Notes under the pieces: generated by a model
Database searches by the model: none
What the model saw: the letters and a program-made list of their open reading frames with translations, nothing else
Told to the model about the DNA's origin: nothing
Position numbers and translations under genes: made by a program
Assembly (NCBI GenBank): GCA_934643535.1
Contig: CAKUCE010000045.1
Coordinates: 1-14,542 of the forward strand
From: an uncultured Clostridia bacterium
Lineage (GTDB): Bacteria; Bacillota; Clostridia; Christensenellales; Aristaeellaceae
Length of the DNA stretch: 14,542 nt
Direction of reading: 5' to 3'
In this document: in pieces, positions 1-5,644 of the stretch
Layout of the letters: each line of letters begins with the position of its first letter
How positions within the stretch are numbered: the first letter of the stretch is position 1

Positions 1-193
1 GAAAAGCCACCGCTCCGGGGCGAAGCAGCACATCCACGTCGCCGCCAATGAGACGCGCGTCCGTATCCAACCGAAAGGAAAGGGCGGAGAAATGCCGTCC
101 GCGGTTCTCCCGATGCACCTGCGCTTCACAGGTGTTTTGCAGCCGCAGCACATCCAGCAGTTGAAAGGTCAGCGCTTCGTTTTCGAAGATCAT
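1..193 (-). CDS. Probable AraC-family transcriptional regulator, N-terminal fragment
   Basis: The gene is cut by the left edge, so only the first 64 codons are visible. The peptide starts MIFENEALTF and runs on to FRLDTDARLIGGDVDVLL then RPGAVAF. The pattern of short beta strands followed by a hydrophobic PG.VAF stretch resembles the cupin-like ligand-binding domain at the start of many AraC-type regulators. The DNA-binding half would lie outside the window, so the family call is inference. The start at 193 is supported by AGGTGG (complement of 199-204) 5 nt upstream. The gene is divergent from the dehydratase operon and shares its control region, so it probably regulates that operon. Another cupin-like protein is the main alternative. 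Confidence 0.6.
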   Translation of the reverse strand, partial: MIFENEALTFQLLDVLRLQNTCEAQVHRENRGRHFSALSFRLDTDARLIGGDVDVLLRPGAVAF

Positions 194-211
194 GCGATCC
201 ACCTCGCTGAA

Positions 212-240
212 AGCATATCATGACAGTTTCGATTTTTCAA
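212..240 (-). promoter_or_regulatory. Candidate promoter for the leftward regulator gene
   Basis: On the minus strand, TTGAAA (complement of 235-240) is followed after 17 bp by TATGCT (complement of 212-217). Spacing and hexamers fit a housekeeping sigma factor. The predicted transcript start near 205 would leave a leader of only about 12 nt, placing the ribosome site at the extreme 5' end. This lowers confidence. Confidence 0.4.
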
Positions 241-260
241 CCTTTTTGTTCGATAATCAG

Positions 261-301
261 GTTTCCAGTCATAAAATGCGCCGCTATAATGACAGGGAAA
301 C
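261..301. promoter_or_regulatory. Candidate operator: imperfect inverted repeat around the promoter
   Basis: GTTTCCAGTCAT (261-272) and ATGACAGGGAAAC (289-301) form an inverted repeat with a 16-bp spacer. The outer 6 bp and inner 5 bp match exactly, and one arm is one base longer. The left arm covers the -35 and the right arm overlaps the end of the -10. Another ATGACAG lies at 220-226, so the 131-bp intergenic region holds three ATGAC(A/T)G elements. A binding role for the adjacent regulator is inference. Confidence 0.4.
262..290 (+). promoter_or_regulatory. Promoter of the dehydratase/GH10/RraA/SDR operon
   Basis: TTTCCA at 262-267 and a perfect TATAAT at 285-290 are separated by 17 bp. 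The predicted start is near 297, giving a leader of about 28 nt that carries the ribosome site AAAAGGAG at 311-318. The -35 is weak (4 of 6 matches), consistent with control by an activator. An imperfect inverted repeat encloses both hexamers. Confidence 0.65.
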
Positions 302-324
302 ATTTGTTGGAAAAGGAGAAAACC

Positions 325-1686
325 ATGCCTGATATGATTTCTGATTCGGTCAATACCTGCTCCAGCCCTTCGGATTTGAAGATCACGGATATGCGTTTCG
401 TCGATATTGACGGCGCGCCCAAACGTTGTACGATTTTGAAAATTGAAACCAATCAGGGCCTCACCGGATATGGCGAGGTTCGGGACGCATCCAGCAAGAC
501 CTATGCTCTGATGCTCAAGAGCCGCATTCTGGGCGAAAATCCCTGCAATGTAGATAAGATTTTCCGCAAGATTAAGCAGTTCGGCGGGCATTCCCGGCAG
601 GGCGGCGGCGTCAGCGGCATTGAGATCGCCCTGTGGGATCTGGCGGGCAAAGCCTATGGCGTGCCCCTGTACCAGCTGCTGGGCGGCAAATTCCGGGATG
701 AAATCCGCGTGTACTGCGATACGGACGTAGAGGGCCGTCATACCGGTCACGATATGGGCCTTGCCCTGAAAAAGCGGCTGGATATGGGCTTTACCTTCCT
801 CAAGATGGATCTGGGCATCGGCCTTCTGATGGACGAGCCGGGGGCGTTGACCGCTCCTCTGGGCTTTCTGGACGATATGAAGCGCTATGCGCCTCACATT
901 CTGAATGTACAGGGCGGTTCCGTCACGCCGGACATGGTGCGCCATCAGAAGAGCTACGACATGGTGCATACCGCCCACCCCTTCACCGGCATTCATTTGA
1001 CCGAGCATGGATTGGATGTGCTGGAAAACTACGTCCGGGAGGTCCGGGATGTGATCGGCTACGATGTGCCGCTGGCCATCGACCATTTCGGCCACGTATG
1101 TGTGGAGGACTGCATCCGCTTCGCCCGCCGCATGGAGAAATACAACCTGGCGTGGATGGAGGACATGGTGCCGTGGATGTACACCGACCAGTACGTTCGT
1201 CTGCGCAACAGCACCACCATTCCCGTCTGCACCGGCGAGGATATTTACCTCAAGGAAAATTTCCGCCCGCTGATCGAGCAAGGCGGCGTGTCGGTGATTC
1301 ATCCCGACATCCTGACCTGCGGCGGCGCGCTGGAACTGAAAAAGATCGCCGATCTGGCGGACGACCATGGCGTGGCCGTGGCGGTCCATATGGCGGAAAG
1401 CCCGGTGGGCTGTCTGGCGGCGGTGCAGACTGCGGCGGCCATGAATCACGTGCTGGCACTGGAATTCCACTCGGTGGACGTGCCGTGGTGGGGGGATATG
1501 GTCACGGGCACTCCCCGGCCCCTGTTCCGGAACGGCTTCATCAAGGTGCCCGAGAAGCCGGGCCTTGGCTTCGACGAACTGAACGAAGAAGTGCTTCGGG
1601 AGCACATCAACCCGAACATTCCCGGCATGTGGGAACCCACCGATCAGTGGAATCAGGAGTTTTCCAACGACCGGATCTGGAGCTGA
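325..1686 (+). CDS. Enolase-superfamily sugar-acid dehydratase (mandelate racemase subgroup)
   Basis: A 453-residue cytoplasmic enzyme of the mandelate racemase/muconate lactonizing group. Family members remove a proton next to a carboxylate; most in sugar loci dehydrate aldonic or uronic acids to 2-keto-3-deoxy acids. Visible features are the capping domain (about 17-135), metal ligands D253, E279 and E305 (each 26 residues apart, as in mandelate racemase), and an Asp-His dyad D328/H355 with the family spacing of 27. The second-strand motif is K160-M-D162 instead of K-x-K. About 60 extra residues separate it from the first metal ligand. The start at 325 follows AAAAGGAG by 6 nt; an in-frame ATG at 220 lacks a ribosome site and lies upstream of the promoter. 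First gene of its operon. The family is clear, the substrate is not. Confidence 0.9.
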   Translation: MPDMISDSVNTCSSPSDLKITDMRFVDIDGAPKRCTILKIETNQGLTGYGEVRDASSKTYALMLKSRILGENPCNVDKIFRKIKQFGGHSRQGGGVSGIEIALWDLAGKAYGVPLYQLLGGKFRDEIRVYCDTDVEGRHTGHDMGLALKKRLDMGFTFLKMDLGIGLLMDEPGALTAPLGFLDDMKRYAPHILNVQGGSVTPDMVRHQKSYDMVHTAHPFTGIHLTEHGLDVLENYVREVRDVIGYDVPLAIDHFGHVCVEDCIRFARRMEKYNLAWMEDMVPWMYTDQYVRLRNSTTIPVCTGEDIYLKENFRPLIEQGGVSVIHPDILTCGGALELKKIADLADDHGVAVAVHMAESPVGCLAAVQTAAAMNHVLALEFHSVDVPWWGDMVTGTPRPLFRNGFIKVPEKPGLGFDELNEEVLREHINPNIPGMWEPTDQWNQEFSNDRIWS

Positions 1687-1713
1687 CAGTCGCAGAAAGA
1701 AGGAGTAGCGGAT

Positions 1714-3063
1714 ATGGAACGCAGGGATTATCTTCTCAAGCCCTTCGAACAGGAAAAGGAATATATGGAACGCCGGGTGGCCGAGGGCATAGAAGCCCGG
1801 AAGGCGGACGCACGGCTGAAGATCCTGCACCGGGACGGAACGCCGGTTTCCGGCGCGCGCATTCGGGCAAAGCAGACGAAGCACGCTTTTCTCCACGGCG
1901 CGAACGTCTTTATGCTGGACGAAATGGAAACGCCCGAAAAGAACCGGGCCTACCGGGAGGATTTTGCGCGGGTGTTCAATCTGGCCACCCTGCCCTTTTA
2001 CTGGTCCGATCTGGAACCCCGGCCCGGCGCGCTTCGGTTTACCAAGGGCAGCGAGAAAGTCTATCGTCGGCCCACGCCTGATCTTTGTCTGGAGTATTGC
2101 CGGGAAAAGAACATCACGCCCAAGCTCCATTGCCTGAACTACGACCAGTGGACGCCCACCTGGGTCGATCACAACAACGTGGCCGAGGTCAAACGCCTGC
2201 TGGAAAAGCGTTTCTCAGAGATCGCCGCCCGCTATGCCGGGCAGATCCACTGCATGGAGGTCATTAACGAAACGCTGCTGTGGTACGGTGAATGGAAGGA
2301 TCAGGGACGGTGGAGCACACAGTTCTTTTTTGAGGATGATCTGGTGGAATGGAGCTTTCAGTGCGCCCGCAAATATTTCCCCCAGAATGAACTCATCATC
2401 AACGAAGCCACCGAGCAGGCGTGGGATGTTCACGCGGCGGGGCGCAGCGCCTATTCCGCCGTTATCGCCGACAGCATCCGCAAGGGCGCGGTTATCGACG
2501 GCATCGGTCTGCAATACCATCTCTTTTACCCCCGAGAGCGGAAGGCGGAACAGGCCTGTCCGCTGCTGAGTCCCAAACGCCTGTATGATTGTATGGATCA
2601 TTACTGGAATCGTTATCACAAGCCCCTGCAGGTGACGGAGGTCACCATCCCCGCCTATTCCAACAGCGCGGAGGACGAAGCGCTGCAGGCCGAGGTGCTG
2701 GAAAAGCTGTTCACCATCTGGTTCAGCCATCCCGCCATGGAAGCGGCGATCTACTGGAATCTGGTGGATGGATACGCGGCATTCGCTCCGCAGGGGGATA
2801 TGACTGCCGGTGAAAATTACTACCACGGCGGCCTGATCCGCTTCGATATGACCCACAAGCCCGCCTATGACATGATGAACGAGCTGTTCCGCCATCGTTT
2901 CCGCACGGAGATGGAGGGGGAGGCCGACGGTCAGGGATGCGCGGCGTTCCGCGGTTTCGAGGGCGATTATGAACTCACCGTGGAAAAGAACGGTCACAGC
3001 GTGAAAGTCCCGTTCCCCCTGCAGAGAGACGGCGGAGAAGTCGAGATTCGTTTGGAGGATTAA
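1714..3063 (+). CDS. GH10 family endo-xylanase-like glycoside hydrolase, cytoplasmic
   Basis: 449 residues resembling glycoside hydrolase family 10, retaining enzymes that mainly cut beta-1,4-xylan chains. The acid/base is E186 in MEVINET and the nucleophile E309 in QVTEVTIP, 123 residues apart. Other family marks are LQYH (266-269) and YWNLVDGY (347-354). A short beta-rich region (about 33-65, DGTPVSGARI then HGANVF) precedes the barrel, as in GH10 proteins with an N-terminal domain. The segment KLHCLNYDQW is a divergent form of the usual HTLVWH region. No signal peptide is present, so imported oligosaccharides are the expected substrate. AAGGAG at 1700-1705 lies 8 nt before the start, and the gene follows the dehydratase by 27 bp. 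Activity on a xylan-like glycan other than plain xylan is possible. Confidence 0.85.
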   Translation: MERRDYLLKPFEQEKEYMERRVAEGIEARKADARLKILHRDGTPVSGARIRAKQTKHAFLHGANVFMLDEMETPEKNRAYREDFARVFNLATLPFYWSDLEPRPGALRFTKGSEKVYRRPTPDLCLEYCREKNITPKLHCLNYDQWTPTWVDHNNVAEVKRLLEKRFSEIAARYAGQIHCMEVINETLLWYGEWKDQGRWSTQFFFEDDLVEWSFQCARKYFPQNELIINEATEQAWDVHAAGRSAYSAVIADSIRKGAVIDGIGLQYHLFYPRERKAEQACPLLSPKRLYDCMDHYWNRYHKPLQVTEVTIPAYSNSAEDEALQAEVLEKLFTIWFSHPAMEAAIYWNLVDGYAAFAPQGDMTAGENYYHGGLIRFDMTHKPAYDMMNELFRHRFRTEMEGEADGQGCAAFRGFEGDYELTVEKNGHSVKVPFPLQRDGGEVEIRLED

Positions 3064-3065
3064 CG

Positions 3066-3998
3066 ATGCTGTTCAACACAAGAGAAGAGATCATCGCGCT
3101 GACCCCGGAATGGACGGGGGAGCGCTTCGAGGACGGTCGCCCCAGGGTGGCGGACAAGTATCTGGACGCGCTGTATGGCATGACGCTGGAAGAGCTCTGG
3201 AAGCCCATTTTCGTCAAGGGGTATGAAAGCCAGTTCATCGCCATGAAATCCCTGCATCCGGAGTTCAAGGAGGACGGCACGGTGAACCGGAAGCTGGTAG
3301 GCCGGGCCGTAACGGCCATGTACGCCCCGGTGCGCCCGGACTACAAGGAGGCCATGAACGCCATGGCCCGGGCCAAAGGCCTGTCGGGCACGCCCAATCA
3401 GTGGGTCATCGACAGCCTGACCGACCGGGACGTGATCGTTATCGACATGTTTGACAAGGTGTACAAGGGCACCTTCCTGGGCGGCAACCTGACCACCGCC
3501 ATCCATCAGAAAACCGGCAGCGGCGGCGCGGTCATCTGGGGCGGCATCCGGGACATCGAGCAGATGCACCGGGTGCCGGACGTGCAGGTGTACTACCGGG
3601 GCATCGACCCTACGCCCATCCGGGACTTCGTCATGACGGGCATGAACTGCCCGGTTCGGCTGGGCGACGGCCGGGACGCGGCCATCTGCCTGCCCGGCGA
3701 CGTGGTGTACGGCTGCTCCGGCGGCGTCCTGTTCATTCCGCCCCAGCTGGTGGTGGACGTGGTGGACGGCGGCGCAAAGACGCAGGTGAAGGATCTGTTC
3801 GGCTTTGAAATGATCAGCCAGAACCGATTCACCACCGCCCAGATTGACAAGAACACGTGGAGCGAGGAAATGCTGGACCTGCTGATGGAGTTCATCCGCA
3901 CCGACGAATGGGCCGCGGCCTATCGGGACATCGACTGGTCGAAGGAATACGACCTGGCCCGCAACGGGGACCCCACCGACACCCAGTCGGCGCTGTAA
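3066..3998 (+). CDS. RraA-like protein (HMG/CHA aldolase-related)
   Basis: 310 residues with the RraA fold. This family includes RNase E regulators and divalent-metal aldolases that cleave 4-hydroxy-4-methyl-2-oxoglutarate and related 2-keto acids. The core is visible as GGNLTTAI (139-146), GAVIWGGIRD ending in R162-D163, and LPGDVVYG followed by GGVLFIP (209-225). Asn141 stands where class II aldolases carry Asp in the D-X20-R-D motif. Extra segments of roughly 70 N-terminal and 60 C-terminal residues make it longer than the usual 160-230. It starts 2 nt after the GH10 stop, with GGAGG inside the end of the GH10 gene, so the two are probably translationally coupled. Next to a sugar-acid dehydratase, cleavage or processing of a 2-keto-3-deoxy acid is likelier than RNase control. 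That role is inference. Confidence 0.8.
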   Translation: MLFNTREEIIALTPEWTGERFEDGRPRVADKYLDALYGMTLEELWKPIFVKGYESQFIAMKSLHPEFKEDGTVNRKLVGRAVTAMYAPVRPDYKEAMNAMARAKGLSGTPNQWVIDSLTDRDVIVIDMFDKVYKGTFLGGNLTTAIHQKTGSGGAVIWGGIRDIEQMHRVPDVQVYYRGIDPTPIRDFVMTGMNCPVRLGDGRDAAICLPGDVVYGCSGGVLFIPPQLVVDVVDGGAKTQVKDLFGFEMISQNRFTTAQIDKNTWSEEMLDLLMEFIRTDEWAAAYRDIDWSKEYDLARNGDPTDTQSAL

Positions 3999-4015
3999 GG
4001 CGGGAAAGGCAGAAT

Positions 4016-4756
4016 ATGAGCGAAATCAAAACAAGGCGCGTACTGGTGACCGGCTCCTCCCGAGGAATCGGGCGGGCGCTGGCGCTGGGGCTGGCGCAGG
4101 ACGGCTATGAGGTGGTCGTTCACTGCGCGTCCAACCGGGCAAAAGCCGAAGAAACCAGAAAACTCATCGAAGAAAAGGACGGAAAAGCCTCCGTTGTGAC
4201 GGGCGATCTGACCGACCCCTGCACTGCTGAAAGACTTATGGCCGAGGTTGGCCCGCTGGACGCGCTGGTGCTGGATGCATCCCTGCAAATCCGCCGCCCG
4301 TGGCCGGAGATCTCACTGGAAGAATACCAGAAGCAGATGACCTGCAACTTCTATTCCTCCCTCCGGCTCATTCAGCTGGCGGTGCCCCATATGAAGGCGC
4401 AGAAATGGGGGAGAATCGTCACCATCGGCTCGGTGCAGGAACGCAAGCCTCACCCCGATATGCTGGTGTATTCGGCCTCCAAGGCGGCGCAGACCAACAT
4501 GGTGCAGTCGCTGGCGCAGCAGCTGGCGGCGGACGGGATCACGGTGAACAACGTCGCCCCCGGCGTGATCCTCACCGACCGAAACGTGGAGGCGCTGGAC
4601 GATCCCGCCTACGCGGCGCAGGTGACGGCCTCCATTCCCGCAGGATTCTACGGCGAGCCGCAGGACTGCGCCGGAGCGGTACGGCTGCTCCTGAGCGACG
4701 CGGCCCGCTATATCACCGGCCAATCCATTTATGTGGATGGGGGAAAGAGCCTGTGA
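4016..4756 (+). CDS. SDR family NAD(P)-dependent oxidoreductase
   Basis: 246 residues of the classical short-chain dehydrogenase/reductase family, which interconvert alcohols and ketones with NAD(P). Visible are the nucleotide-binding TGSSRGIG (12-19), D64 in GDLTD, and the catalytic set N111, S139, Y152 and K156 (YSASK). PGVILTD and the C-terminal YITGQSIYVDGG are also typical. The usual NNAG motif is replaced by LDAS (86-89). The start at 4016 follows GGGAAAGG (4002-4009); an in-frame ATG at 3857 lies inside the RraA-like gene and was rejected. Last gene of the operon, 17 bp after the RraA-like gene. It may oxidise or reduce a sugar acid or keto-deoxy sugar acid in the same pathway, which is inference from position. 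Its stop touches the stop of the opposing regulator gene. Confidence 0.9.
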   Translation: MSEIKTRRVLVTGSSRGIGRALALGLAQDGYEVVVHCASNRAKAEETRKLIEEKDGKASVVTGDLTDPCTAERLMAEVGPLDALVLDASLQIRRPWPEISLEEYQKQMTCNFYSSLRLIQLAVPHMKAQKWGRIVTIGSVQERKPHPDMLVYSASKAAQTNMVQSLAQQLAADGITVNNVAPGVILTDRNVEALDDPAYAAQVTASIPAGFYGEPQDCAGAVRLLLSDAARYITGQSIYVDGGKSL

Positions 4757-5623
4757 TTACGGCTTGTCCAGCTCTTCCTTTCCTTCCTTTTCAGCCTTGG
4801 CAAACGCGCCGGGAGCCGCGCCAAGCACCTGCTTGAAAACGCGGGAGCAGTAGCTGGAGGACGAAAAGCCCGCCTCCAGCGCCGCCGCCTGCAGCGTCCA
4901 GCCATCCTGAAGCAGCGCCACGACTTTCTCCACCCTCATCCGGCGGATCAGCTCGATCATGGAGGTGTTCATCTCGCTGCGCACCGTGTGACATAAGGTA
5001 GAACGGGATACGTTCAGCGCCGCGGCAATGCTGTCCAGCGTCATGGGCCGGGACAGATTGCTGCGGACGTAGGTCTTGATCTTCTTGCACAGAGGCGGTT
5101 CCGTGCGGCGGATCAGCCCCTGAATGTAGACGTATTTGGCCAGTGCGTCCAACATGTGGCAGGCGGAGAGCATCTTTTCGCTGGTCATGACGGGAAGTTG
5201 CTGGTAAAGCCGCTGCATTTCGTCTGCATCCATCCCCAGAGAACGCCATTTTTCCAGAATTTCAGGCGTGAGTCCGCCTTCCTCGCCGGAGATCCGCACC
5301 TGACCGATCATGAAATAACCGATGGTGCGGCCGGATTCCAGCACCGGATAGGTGTATTCATGAAGCCCGGCATGGCATACCAGACGGCAGACTTCTCCCG
5401 TTTCCCGGGCATGGTTGAGGCCGCGCGCGTCGCAGTATTCGCACTCATGCCGCAGGTCGTCGTTTTGCCGGAGCATGGAGCAGAACGGCGAGGCGTAGAC
5501 CGTGTCGCCGATGACGGACCATTCCTCTCCCCGATACCAGAACGAAATGCAGATGCCCGTCAGGGTCCGAAAATCCCTTAACAGCTCCTGCAGTTTCTGC
5601 TTGTCGATGGTCATGCCTGCCAT
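4757..5623 (-). CDS. AraC-family regulator with N-terminal PocR sensory domain
   Basis: 288 residues. The first 170 or so look like a PocR ligand-binding domain, including GICISFWY, cysteines C48, C61, C64, C79 and C83, the CHAGLHEYTYPV stretch (83-94) and GYFMIGQVR. The C-terminal part is an AraC DNA-binding domain with two helix-turn-helix units (about 196-218 and 242-274; ALEAGFSSSSYCSRVFKQ). PocR itself responds to 1,2-propanediol; domains of this kind beside glycan genes probably sense a sugar or metabolite. The first Met at 5623 was chosen because AGGGAGGG (complement of 5629-5636) lies 5 nt upstream. It sits 21 bp after the GH2 gene and is probably co-transcribed with it. Likely targets are its own operon and the divergent transporter operon. 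Confidence 0.88.
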   Translation of the reverse strand: MAGMTIDKQKLQELLRDFRTLTGICISFWYRGEEWSVIGDTVYASPFCSMLRQNDDLRHECEYCDARGLNHARETGEVCRLVCHAGLHEYTYPVLESGRTIGYFMIGQVRISGEEGGLTPEILEKWRSLGMDADEMQRLYQQLPVMTSEKMLSACHMLDALAKYVYIQGLIRRTEPPLCKKIKTYVRSNLSRPMTLDSIAAALNVSRSTLCHTVRSEMNTSMIELIRRMRVEKVVALLQDGWTLQAAALEAGFSSSSYCSRVFKQVLGAAPGAFAKAEKEGKEELDKP

Positions 5624-5644
5624 GAAATCCCTCCCTGAAATGAA

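Noticed and set aside
220..324. Upstream in-frame start for the dehydratase
   Set aside because: It lies before the TATAAT promoter and has no ribosome site, whereas 325 follows AAAAGGAG.
190..2172. 660-codon minus-strand ORF across the dehydratase and GH10 genes
   Set aside because: Antisense shadow of a GC-rich coding region; its His- and Pro-rich translation shows no domain, and the opposite strand holds clear enzymes with ribosome sites.
4721..4740. Small hairpin ATCCA/TGGAT near the end of the SDR gene as a terminator
   Set aside because: Only 5 perfect pairs, no T-run, and the bases encode the conserved SDR C-terminal motif.
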